Source: Dactylorhiza incarnata
Lineage: Eukaryota; Streptophyta; Magnoliopsida; Asparagales; Orchidaceae
NCBI GenBank assembly: GCA_033032865.1
Contig: JAWHQI010000005.1
Location: 11,866,001-11,930,000, forward strand
Length of the DNA stretch: 64,000 nt
Direction: 5' to 3'
A program made the position numbers and the translations under genes. The notes beneath the pieces were generated by a model. The model made no database searches and was not told the origin of the DNA. It saw only the letters and a list, made by a program, of their open reading frames with translations. Positions 33,971 through 45,055 of this stretch are shown here, piece after piece (within the stretch, counting starts at the first letter, position 1; every line of letters begins with the position of its first letter).

Positions 33971-35715
33971 CACCCCCAGACTTACCTGTTTGCGCGTCCC
34001 GAGCAAACAAATTCTAAGCGAACGGGGAAAGAAAAGTAGATGGCTTAAAATTACAATACAGAGTACCATGCGAAGTCGCATGCTCACGTGTATGAGAAAA
34101 ATAGTAGAGAAGATTTCTGATTATATAAACAGTTTATATATTTCTAAAAGAGTAAAAGCATATTACAACTACTCAAAATGGTGAACAACGGTGAATCATT
34201 TGGTCATGCATACGGAGAAAGTAAACTAAGCGTTGAGACGAGCATTGCTCAAGATCGGGATGCGGGACCAACTCCACTGAAATCCATAAGTGTCGGTGAC
34301 CATAAACTTGCCCGGTCACATTCTCCCCACGACACTAGATTGGTTTAAGGCGTGAGTCAGTAGGACTTTCAGGTTTTAATTGAGGCTTGGGTTACGGTGA
34401 GGTAAACAATGATAAACAAAATGGCTTATAACACATAACCCAAATGAGCTTTAAAAGTAACTACCCGCGCACCAAAATCGAATGCAAATGCACCACACCC
34501 CCAGACTTGGACTTTTGCAACATAGGTGTGTGCACCGCCTACTCCCAATACATAATTTTTTCTACATGATTTTTCAATAAAACTCATTTTTCTTTTTTTC
34601 TCTTTTCCTTTTCATTTTTTTTCTTTCTATCTTCTTTTTCTTGTCTTTTTTCTTTCAGCAAAATTTTCAAATGAGCATATCCACAGATTCACTTAATAAA
34701 CACCACAATCAACACCCCCCACAATGTAAATAAAACTACAACTAAAGCTCAGATTTGGGTGTGCGACTAGGTTAGGCTTTTAGGCTTTGGTGAGATATAT
34801 GTGGAGCTGAATCAAGAAAAGGGTAGGCACAAAGGGGCTAGCAAGGGTAGACGAAAGGCATGAAATAAAGGTTCAACCGGGCCAAAATAATGGCCTACGT
34901 CATTCTCACGCACTAGAACTATCCTATGCCAATGCTTCAAGAATCGCTTGGGGCAAGTTCTAGCCACCGAGAAAGATTATCCTTTCTCCCGACTCAAGCA
35001 ATACGAGTCTAGCGATCGTTTACACACATCCCTATGCTACTGTTTTATTCCACCGGATTCACCATTTGAGTAGAGTAAACAACATTTACACTAATAGAAA
35101 AAAATATAAAACCATAAGTATAAAGAGAAGTCTAATCTACACAAATTTCTATGCCCGAGCACTCGACTAGGAGCACTACTGGAGTCAACATTTTACTCTG
35201 CTACATAGTCCTAAGCCAAAACCTAGACTTTCCCACATAAGCAGAAGAATTAAATTCACTACAGAGCACGCATACAGACGAGTACGCGCTCAAGTGGGTG
35301 CTGTGGTGTGCAATGAAAATGAACAACAATTTCCAATAAGCTAAAATAAAAGTACTTCTAGCATGCTATGCAAGAGTGCACGTGAGTGGGTACAAAAACT
35401 GCTCTCCCTCAGACTAAAACTAAACAATCCACAAAATATATGACATGAAAATCAGAAAAGGCTAGGGAAAGAGAGTACCCAGTGCTCAGAAATGAGCACA
35501 CCAGAAGATTGGCGTGTAAGCTAAAATGAGTCGCAGCATCCGCCATCCAGAAAAGATACTTGCAGGGGTCAGCTCCGCAAAAACAAAAGAAGAAGATAAA
35601 CTAAAATAAACTACAGCTAACTAAGCAGGATTGAATAAAATGAAATGCATGAGAAAGTAAGATAACTACTGGGGTTATTGTCATCCCAGCACGACTTATT
35701 CAAAAACTAAAGGTT
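33971..35715 (-). other. D unit 2 non-coding 3' internal region
   Basis: Near-identical to 29165-30909: PPT next to LTR 2, second PPT-like copy near 34500, low-complexity tract at 34555-34660. No gene. Confidence 0.75.
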
Positions 35716-36952
35716 CTAGCTAATGGGCGTATGGAAGGAGAAGTGACAGGTAACTGGCCTAATATCTGTGTCGGTAGCGGGTACCGATACGGTGATAGAA
35801 CAGTCACTCCCCTACCTAAATAAAAATACCTGCTCTTCACAGGTAGGGAAGCAGAAAGTAAGAAGTGGAGGAGGAGTCCTCCTCATTATTCTCACCAAAA
35901 ACATCCTTGCCTAGCAAGGTGTCGTCAACCGGGACGTGACGGGAGGAAAAGGCAATGAGTGGAGCTTCCTCTACGGAGGGGGAATCAACCTCCTCACATA
36001 AGAGGATGCTCTCATCATTGACTTGGGCAATATGCACCAAATCCTCCTGGGGTACCTGTGAAGACTCAACCTGCACAGGCTCGGATGAAGAGGGGGGATC
36101 GAGAAATAAACAAGACGAAGAACATAAATAATCAAAAATTGGGGGAGTGGTCCCGGTCTCACTCCCATCAGGTTGGGGAAGTAAAATAATGTTTGCATTG
36201 TCATCAATGCTACAAGATTCGGCGGGATCAACAGTGGCCAAGCTAGAGATTTGGACTTCCTCCACCGGTGTTGAGGAAAACTCCTCTTCACCTGGAAGGT
36301 TGTCCTCCTCCATAGGAACAGGCATGACACTAAAGTCACCAACCTCCTCTTGCGACACATCATCAACAATGTCGTCAGAGACGAGTGTAGTATGCACAAC
36401 AGGGAGAGGAATAGTGCTCGGATAAAAGTCGAGCACCGATTCCTCACAAAGAATCGAATCCACTAGGGGTGGTGGATGCAATAGGAGAATAGGCTCAGCA
36501 ATGTCGGTGCCCAGATCAGCCACACATCTGGTGACTGTGTCAACGCCATACCCTTCAAGATGTGAAAGTGGTAAAAACACAAAACCGGATGTTGAATTTG
36601 TGCCGCCAGAGTTAGGATTCGGGACGATCCGGATATCCGGCTCGTCATCCTCATCCAATTGGCGACGAAAAGCAGCACAATCCTTCAGGGCATGATCTGT
36701 GCTCCGACAAAACTGGCACTGCCTAGCGGGCTTCTTTGGCACAGCGGGTGCTGAAGCCGAAAAGAAGTAAGACGGTAAAGGCTCAGCAGAGTAGCCATAA
36801 GACTTACGCACACCATATGGAGTATCAGACGAAGTCGATGCACTATATGCTGGGCGAGAAGAATTATGCCCACCATTCTCCGTAGGGAATTCATCACTAG
36901 AGTGGGAGGTAGCTCCACACCAACGGCAACGGATATTAAGATGTGCCCACAT
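35716..36952 (-). pseudogene. D unit 2 two-knuckle protein gene (C-terminal frameshift)
   Basis: The least damaged copy: open from ATG 36952 for 371 codons to 35837, then one base is missing in a G run near 35850 relative to unit 1, so the last 45 or so residues (ending PVHFSFHTPIS in unit 1) are out of frame. The first knuckle has lost its last Cys (HSSDEF in place of HSSDEC); the second, CQFCRSTDHALKDC, is intact. The acidic C-terminal region is as in unit 1. The function is not known to me. Confidence 0.78.
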
Positions 36953-37142
36953 AGTGCGAAGATAAAACGATTCAAATAGAAAAACACTTTTGTGCGAAAT
37001 ACCACACCTAACAAAAATTACTAAAGAAACCTAATTAAAACAGGAAAATGGAATAAAAAGAAATAAAACAAAGAAATGCAATTACAAATGGAAGGACTTC
37101 TCTCTCAGGTTTTCCCTCTCCAGAAAACTCACACGACTGTGT

Positions 37143-37160
37143 TCCCCGGCAACGGCGCCA
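37143..37160 (-). other. D unit 2 primer-binding site
   Basis: Same 18-base PBS as unit 1, six bases from LTR 3. Confidence 0.88.
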
Positions 37161-37166
37161 AAAACT

Positions 37167-38708
37167 TGATGGCGCAAATCTCGCACACCGCTATAGGTGG
37201 TAGCTAGACGGCGGCACGAAACGGCAGTGCACTGATCGTTCAAGTAATATAAAACGAGGAGTAATCCCCAAGTATCGAATCTCTCAAGGAACACAGTAAG
37301 GTGGAGTTAACGTTCGAGGAAGGACTTGAGATCGAAGTCCAGCGATAGGTGGAGGCGGACAAAAGGGATTTGGTTTGTGAATAATAAAATAAAATATTAC
37401 AACTACTCCTATGCAATGCCGCTATGCAAAGCTTCGCTCGGCGGGATGGAAGACTACGTAGGCCTTGAGCGCACTACTTCGTTGGGCGGATGGACGAGTA
37501 GGCTAGCGGAATCGAACTATGTAGGCCTTGAGCGCGCTGCTTTGTTAGGCGGGATGGATTACACGGGCCGCGATTCCACGCTTCGGTAGGAGGATGGATG
37601 AGTAGGCTAACGGAATGAGGGTCGCAAGCACCTCTTCGACAAGCACGCCACTAGCAATTGCTAGTGCGGCACCGAACGTGACGGCGGGATGGAGGATGGA
37701 TGGTGGCGCACCTCGTACACATATGAACAAAATATAACTTCACATAGACATGAAATTAAGATTACAAGCACGATTCATAGTGTTCATCATCAATACATGA
37801 GAGATCTAGCTACAAACACATCAATAAGAGAAGAACAAGGTAAGAAATCGACCGAATCCGAAGGATCGTTGGAGATTCACGGTTGGAATCGCCGGGTTGT
37901 CAATCCGCGTCCATGCTCGGTCCGCAACTACGTCCGGGGTAGAGAGAGCTATCACTACTCTCCAATGAGCCTGTCTTCTTCGTGTCACGATCCGGTAGAG
38001 GTTGCAAACTTCCTCTTCCTTTATGGCGATGGCGGCTAGATCTTCCTTTGAAGTGCTAGGATGAAGGAGGAGGCCGAGAGGAAGCTCCGACTCCAGATTG
38101 GCGTGAAGAACAAGCCCGGAGCAACTCCAGATGGTGGGCGGCGATGGAGGGGCGAAATCAGGGCTCTAGAGAGAGAAACCAGTGCGCACGATCGGTGGCG
38201 CACGACCAGTGGTCGTGCGCACTAGAATCCTGTGATTGTGCGCCTGCCTGGGCGGAGCCTGCAATGTAAGAAAATTATAAAATAAAATGTTCGCACGACC
38301 AGTGGCGCACGACCAGCGGTCATGCGCATTATCATAAGTGGTCGTGCGCATTGGTCGAGACAGAACTCCTTAAATGGGGATTAAGTGCGCACGATCAGTG
38401 GCGCACGACCAGTGGTCGTGCGCAATAGAACCAGTGATCGTGCGCAGTGTTCCTGTACAGAATTGTACTGGGAACACCTGCACGACTCCTGTTCCAGCAT
38501 ACAACACCAATCTAGCCACTGAAGGTGGCACTTAACAATGCATGAAAACTAATAACGAAGATAAACAAGAAATAACACCAAAACGGTCCTAGAAGTGCAC
38601 ATAGCATGGAATAACAAATATGAGAAAAAACATGCCTAAAATGTAGTGCATAGACTAGAAAATCGGCCCAGATGAGTCCATATATGTGTATATAATTGGG
38701 ACTCATCA
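37167..38708 (-). repeat. D array LTR 3 (outermost 5' LTR), TATA region deleted
   Basis: 1542 bp, 67 bp shorter than LTR 2. The missing part, at about 38177, is the stretch that holds the TATA-like box in LTRs 1 and 2; here gagagaaac runs straight into the palindrome cluster cagtgcgcacg. Confidence 0.92.
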
Positions 38709-38734
38709 CCCTCTTATTTCTTATAGCCTCCCCT

Positions 38735-40303
38735 TGATGAGTCCAGTTTATATAGTGATTTCCGGACTCAACTGGGCTAGGTTTCATTCACTTGCACTTC
38801 ACTTTAGGCCCATATTTAATTCTATTTGATCACGTTGCCCATTTCATTGCTTAGTGCACATTTATGCCCCATCTTGGTGTGATTTCATGTATTTCTGTGG
38901 TCTAGTATCTTTCCTGCAGGCCCTGGGATCGCGTGAACGTTCGGGATGGAGCGGGGCAATTTTTGGCCTAAAAGCCTCTCATCGTGCGCATTCCTTCGCG
39001 CACGACCAGTGGTCGTGCGTTAATTCCCTTCCCTAACAGAGCGTCTGCGCACGATCACAGGGATTCCTTCGCGCACGACCACTGGTCGTGCGCCCCTGAC
39101 CGTGCATTATTTTCCATCTTTTTCTCTGCTACAGGTTGACTGCGCACGATCACAGGCATTCCTTCTCGCACGACCATTGGTCGTGCGCCACTGACCGTGC
39201 ACAGTGTTTATTCTGCTCCTTATTTAAACCGCTGCTCCGCGAAATTAGGGATTCAGACCGATTTCCTCCGCCGTTTTCCATGTTTTTTGCAGGGTTTCGC
39301 CTCCTTCTTTACCGCCCACCTTAGGGAGGAGCTCCGGGCAAGCTTTCAACGCCAAATCTTCACCCGAACTTCCTCTTGGCCATCTCCTTCATCTAAGAGC
39401 TTCAAGAAGGGAGTCAACCTAGCCTTCTTCTTCAAGATCGGAGCAGCTTGTGTGCTCATTCCTCCGGTTCATAACACGAAGAAGACGGGTCCACTTCAAG
39501 GTTGTGATAGCCTTCTCTACCCCGGACGCAGTTGAGGACCGAGCTTGGACGCGGATTGACAACCCGACGATTCCTTCCATGAACCCTCAACAAGACTTCG
39601 GAGTCGGTCGATTTCGCACACTCACCTCCCCTTGTAGTGATATCTTAGTTGGATTTCTTATATGTTTTATGAAGTGTGTTTTGACTATTAGCATTTATAC
39701 TTAATTATGTCTATGTGATTTGGGTATTCTTGCTTATCATTTTGAGGTGTGCCTTGTGGTGTGGCTTGTTTGTGTTCAGTGTCGCACTAGCAATTACTAG
39801 TGGCGTGCTTTGCGAAGAGGTTCTTGCAACCCTCATTCCGCCGTTCTCTCCACTTCATCCGTATGCCTACTCTTCCATTCGCCTGGCGAAGCGTGGCATA
39901 GCGGCCCGTGTAATCCACTTGCCCTACGAAGCAGCGCGCTCAAGGCCTGCATAGTTCGATTCCGCTTGCCTACTCGTCCATCCGCCCTTGCGACGTAGCG
40001 CGCTCAAGGCCTACATAGTCTCCATCCCGCCAAGCGAAGCATTGCATAGCGGCATTGCATAGGAGTAGTTATAGCATTTTCTCTTTATTTTCCAAACCAA
40101 AACCCCGTTTCCGCAACCCATCCGACCTAAAGGACTTCAATCTCAAGTCCTTCCTCGATAGATAGCTCCACCTTACTGTGTTCCTTTGAGATCGATACTT
40201 GGGGATTCATTCCCATTTTATATTACTTGAACGATCGGTACACTGTCGTTTCGTGCCGCAGTCTAATTACTGCCTATAGCGGCGTGCTAAGATTTGTGCA
40301 TCA
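38735..40303 (+). repeat. D+ 5' LTR
   Basis: 1569 bp, TGATGAGTCC to GTGCATCA. Palindromes gcgcacgacca/tggtcgtgcgc at 38980-39205; TATA-like TATTTAAA at 39221-39228; a U5 tandem of about 60 bp (gcgcgctcaaggcctgcata, then gcgcgctcaaggcctacata) at 39925-40020. Confidence 0.93.
39221..39228 (+). promoter_or_regulatory. TATA-like box of D+ 5' LTR
   Basis: TATTTAAA after the palindromes; the copy in the 3' LTR is at 43973-43980. Confidence 0.65.
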
Positions 40304-40309
40304 AGTTTT

Positions 40310-40327
40310 TGGCGCCGTTGCCGGGGA
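40310..40327 (+). other. D+ primer-binding site
   Basis: TGGCGCCGTTGCCGGGGA, six bases after the 5' LTR. Confidence 0.9.
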
Positions 40328-40520
40328 ACACAGACGTGTGAGTTTTCTGGAGAGGGAGAATCTGAGCGAGAAGCCCTTCCCTTTGTATATTGCATTCGTT
40401 TGTTTTGTTTCTTCCTATTCTGTTTTCCTGTTTTATATTAGGTTGCTTTAGTAATCAGTGTTAGGTGTAGTATTTTGCACAACAGTGTCTTTCTTTTTTG
40501 AATCTTATTATCTTCACATC

Positions 40521-41765
40521 ATGTGGGCTGCATTCAATATTCGTTGCCGTTAGTGTGGAGATATTTCTCACGCTAGTGATAGATGTCCTACGGAAGATGG
40601 TGGGCATAATTCTCGTGTCCCGGTGTACGGAGCACCATTTTCCTATGGTTCTTCATGCCCTGTGCCTAAGTCTTATGGCCACTCGTCCTCGCCGCATACA
40701 CCAATTTTATATTCCTCCCAGGACCCTCAAGGACCAAGGAGTAATATAAAATGGTGCTTGTTCTGTCAAAGCATGGATCACGCCCTGAAGGACTGTGCCG
40801 AGTATCTTCGCCAATTGGACGAGGATGATGAGCCAGATATCCGGATCGTCCCGACTCCTACTTCTGGAGGCACGCCTTCAACATCTGGTTATATGTCCGT
40901 GTCACCTTCATGCTTTGAAGGGGATGATGTGGACACAGTCACCAGATGCGTGGCTGATCTAGGCTCTGACATGGCCGAGCTTATCTCCCCTGTGCATATA
41001 TCATCGTGCGTAGATTTAATTCATTGTGAGGAATCGGTGCTTGACTTTTATTCAAGCACTGCTCCTTCCCCTTTTGTGCATACTACTACGCTCATCTCTA
41101 ACGACATTGTTTATGATGTGTCGCAAGATGAGGCCGGCGATCGATGTTTTGTGCCTACTCCTATGGAGGAGGACAACCTTCTAGGTGAAGAGGAGCTTTC
41201 CTCAGTACCGGTGGAGGAAGTCCAAATCTTAGGCATGGCCACTGTTGATCCCACCGAACCTTGCAGCATTGATGACAATGCAAACATTATTTTACTTTCC
41301 CAATCTAATGGGAGTGAGACCGGAAACACTCCCCCGCTTGATTTTTATTTAAGTCATTCTTCTCTTTTATTTCTTGACCCCCCTTCTGCTATAACTAAGC
41401 CTGTGCAGGTTGAGTCTCCGCAGGTACATAAGGAGGACTTGGAGCTTCCAGCTTAGGTCAATGATGATAGCATCCTCATGTGCGAGGAGGTTGATCCCTC
41501 CTCCGATGAGGAAGCTCCAACATTGATCTCTTCCTCCTGCTACCCCCCTGATGACGATACCTTGCTGGGCAAGGATTTTTTATGTGAGATGAGTGAGGAC
41601 CAGGCCTCCTCCTCTTCTTACATTCTGTTTCCTCTACCTGCGGTTTGTGTGTATTATTATACAGGTAGAGGGGTAACTGCTCTGTCACCATATCGGTGCC
41701 CGCTACCGAAACGGATAATGGAACAACTACCTGTGCACTTTTCTTTTCATAGGCCTATAAGCTAG
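40521..41765 (+). pseudogene. D+ two-knuckle protein gene (two nonsense codons)
   Basis: ATG at 40521 (MWAAFNIRCR), 414 codons to TAG at 41763. A TAG at 40551 falls inside the first knuckle (CR*CGDISHASDRC; the array copies have Trp there) and a TAG at 41454 replaces Gln. The second knuckle is CLFCQSMDHALKDC. The acidic regions and the end VHFSFHRPIS are conserved with the array copies, and no frameshift occurs over 1.2 kb. The retention of frame and both knuckles despite clear divergence suggests the protein was once under selection. Confidence 0.78.
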
Positions 41766-43473
41766 AACTGTACAAATGCCAAATAAGTCGTGCTGGGATG
41801 ACAATAACCCCAGTAGTTATCTTACTTTTCTCGCAATTTCAATTTATCCAGTTTGTTTAGTTCGTTGCATTTCTTTTTAGCATTTCTGCTTTCTTTTGTT
41901 TTTGTGGAGCTCACCCTTGCAGGTCATCTCCTGGTCGGCGGAAGCTGCTCTTTGTCTTGGTTTTCATGCGTCTTCTGGTATGCTCATTTTTGAGCATTAG
42001 GTACCCTTTTCCCCTAACTTTGTTTTAGAATATCTTAATGCATAGTTTAAGTCTGGGGGAGAGTAGTTTTGTTTACCCGCTCACGTGCACGAGTGCACTG
42101 CATACTAGAAGCTTCTATTTAAGTTATTGTTCATTTTCATTGCACACCACAGCACCCACTTGAGCGTGTACTTAGTTGTTGGCGCGTCTTGAGTGGAACT
42201 CCTCCCTTTGTGTGATTGGGAAAATCATTGTGCTGGCTTTTAAATTATGTAGTGGAGTAAAATGTTGACTCCGGTGTTCCTAGTCTAATGCTTTTGTGAG
42301 CATAGAGATTTGTGTAGATTAGATTCCTTTTTATACTATTAGTCTTATACATTTCTATTAGTGTAAATGTCATTTACTTTACTCAAATGGTGAATCCGGT
42401 CTGCATCAAAAGGTAGCATAGGGATGTGTGTAAATTTTTGCTAGACGTGTATTGCCTGAGCTGGGAGAAAGGATAATTTTTCTCGGTGACTAAGAACTCG
42501 CCCCAAGCGATTCTTGGAGCATTGGCAGAGGATAATTCTGTTGCGCAAGAATGACGTAGGCCATCATTTTGGCCCGGTTGAGCCTTTGTGCCAATCCTGA
42601 TATCTTATCCTCGTTAGCCCATTTGTGCCTATCCCATCCCTTTGATTCAGCCCCACATTTTATTCCACCAAAACCAAAAAGCCGATCCTAGTCACATACC
42701 CAAAGCTGAGCTTTAGCTGTTTTCAAATTTGTATTTTGGAATGTTGATGTGGTGATGTTAAATTTGGAGATGTGGTTGTACTCCCTTGAACATTTGCTGA
42801 ATTTAAAAAATATATAATTAGAAAAAGAAATGAAATGAGAAGAAAAGAAAAGAAAAATGAGAATGAGTTTAATTGAAAATCTATTTGAGATATGTATTTT
42901 GGAGTAGGCGGTGCACATACCCATGCGTTCAGGTCCAAGTCTGGGGGTGTGGTGCATCCGCGTGTTTTTGTAGCTGCGGGGATAGCGTTATTGTTTAAGC
43001 TCATTTGAGTTAGGTGCTTTAAGCCGTCCTGTTTATCATTGTTTACCTCACCGTAACCCAAGCCCCATGAAAAACCTTAAGTCCTACTGACTCACGCTCT
43101 GAAATAATCTAGTGTTGTGGAGAGAATGTGACCGGGCGAGCTTATGTTCTTCAACACCGATGGATTTCGGTGGAGTTTGTCCCAAACCCCAGCTTGGGCA
43201 ATGCTCATCTCAGCGTTTGTTTTAGTTTCTCTGTATGCGTGACCGATTGATTCACCGTGATTCATTTTTTGAGTAGTAGTAATGTTTATTTACTCCATTA
43301 GAAATATATAAACTATGTGTATAATTAGAAACCTTATCTACTATTTCTCTATGCACTTGGGCATGCGACTTCGCATGGTACTCCTCGGTGTAATTTTAAG
43401 CTAGCTATTTATAATTCCCCGCCTGCTTAGGATGTGTTTGCTCGGGACGTGCAAACAGGTAAGTCTGGGGGTA
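41766..43473 (+). other. D+ non-coding 3' internal region with three PPT-like copies
   Basis: No gene. AAGTCTGGGGG occurs at about 42050, 42937 and 43461; the last abuts the 3' LTR and is the functional position. Confidence 0.78.
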
Positions 43474-45055
43474 TGATGAGTCCAGTTTATATAGTGATTT
43501 CCGAACTCATCTGGGCTAGGTTTCATGCACTTGCACTTAACTTTAGGCCCATATTTAATTCTATTTGATCACGTTGCCCATTTCATTGCTTAGTGCACAT
43601 TTATGCCCCATCTTGGTGTGATTTCATGTATTTATGTGGTCTAGTATCTTTCCTGCAGGCCCTGGGATCGCGTGAACGTTCGGAATGGAGCGGGGCAATT
43701 TTTGGCCTAAAAAGCCTCTGATCGTGCGCATTCCTTCGCGCGCGATCAGGCGCACAACCAGTGGTCGTGCGTTAATTCCCTTCCCTAACAGAGCATCTGC
43801 GCACGATCACAGGGATTCCTTCGCGCACGACCACTGGTCGTGCGCCCCTGACCGTGCGTTATTTTCCATCTTTTTCTCTGCTACAGGTTGACTGCGCACG
43901 ATCACAGGCATTCTTTCGCGCACGACCATTGGTCGTGCGCCACTGACCGTGCACAGTGTTTATTCTGCTCCTTATTTAAACGGCTGCTCCGCGAAATTAG
44001 GAATTCAGACCGATTTCCTCCGCCGTTTTCCACGTTTTTTGCAGGGTTTTGCCTCCTTCTTCACCACCCACCTTAGGGAGGAGCTCCGGGCAAGCTTTCA
44101 ACGCCAAATCTTCGCCGGAGCTTCCTCTTGGCCATCTCCTTCATCTAAGAGCTTCAAGAAGGGAGTCAACCTAGCCTTCTTCTTCAAGATCGGAGCAGCT
44201 TGTGTGCTCATTCCTCCGGTTCGTGACACGAAGAAGACGGGTCAACTGGAAGGTAGTGACAGCCTTCTCTACCCCGGACGCAGTTGAGGACCGAGCTTGG
44301 ACGCGGATTGACAACCCGACGATTCCTTCCGTGAACCCTCAACAAGACTTCGGAGTCGGTCGATTTCGCACACTCACCTCCCCTTGTAGTGATAGCTTAG
44401 TTGGATTTCTTATATGTTTGATGAAGTGTGTTTTGACTATTAGCATTTATACTTAATTATGTCTATGTGATTTGGGTATTCTTGCTTATCATTTTGAGGT
44501 GTGCCTTGTGGTGTGGCTTGTTTATGTTCAGTGCTGCACTAGAAATTGCTAGTGGAGTGCTTTGTGAAGAGGTGCTTGCGACCCTCATTCCGTCGTTCTC
44601 TCCACTTCATTCGTATGCCTACTCTTCCATCCGCCTAGCGAAGCATGGCATAGCGGCCCGTGTAATCCACTTGCCCTACGAAGCTGCGCGCTCAAGGCCT
44701 GCATAGTTCTATTCTGCTTGCCTACTCGTCCATCCGCCCTTGCGACGCAGCGCGCTCAAGGCCTGCCTAGTCTCCATCCCGCCAAGCGAAGCATTGCATA
44801 GAGGCATTGCATAGGAGTAGTTATAGCATTTTCTCTTTATTTTCCAAACCAAAACCCCGTTTCCGCAACCCATCCGACATAAAGGACTTCAATCTCAAGT
44901 CCTTCCTCGATAGATAGCTCCACCTCACTGTGTTCCTTTGAGATCGATACTTGGGGATTCATTCCCATTTTATATTACTTGAACGATCGGTACACTGCCG
45001 TTTCGTGCCACAGTCTTACTACCTCCTATAGCGGCGTGCTATGATTTGTGCATCA
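43474..45055 (+). repeat. D+ 3' LTR
   Basis: 1582 bp, closely matching the 5' LTR; palindromes 43725-43960, TATA-like box 43973-43980. Confidence 0.93.
43973..43980 (+). promoter_or_regulatory. TATA-like box of D+ 3' LTR
   Basis: TATTTAAA, as in the 5' LTR. Confidence 0.65.

Larger units (their letters stand above)
27555..38708 (-). mobile_element. D array: tandem LTR-internal-LTR-internal-LTR of a pol-less element
   Basis: Three LTRs (27555-29164, 32362-33970, 37167-38708) and two nearly identical internal regions (29165-32361, 33971-37166). The whole block, not each unit, is flanked by CCCTC at 27550-27554 and 38709-38713, so one insertion was later duplicated by unequal recombination between LTRs. 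PBS and PPT show - strand orientation. No pol. The insertion is within an intron of T accessory gene 1. Confidence 0.92.
38735..45055 (+). mobile_element. D+: family D element in the opposite orientation
   Basis: LTRs 38735-40303 and 43474-45055, TSD CCCCT at 38730-38734 and 45056-45060. PBS, two-knuckle ORF and PPT as in the array but visibly diverged. It lies 26 bp right of the array, in inverted orientation, within exon 3 of T accessory gene 1. No pol. Confidence 0.93.

Noticed and set aside
38735..38790. Hammerhead ribozyme (TGATGAGTCC start of D LTRs, with GGACTCA downstream), as in retrozymes
   Set aside because: The GAAAC core after stem II and a C before TGATGA are missing in every copy; the pairing is only an inverted repeat near the LTR end.
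39197..39535. 112-codon frame in both D+ LTRs
   Set aside because: Its ATG is upstream of the TATA-like box, so the transcript would not include it; the two LTR copies are not independent.
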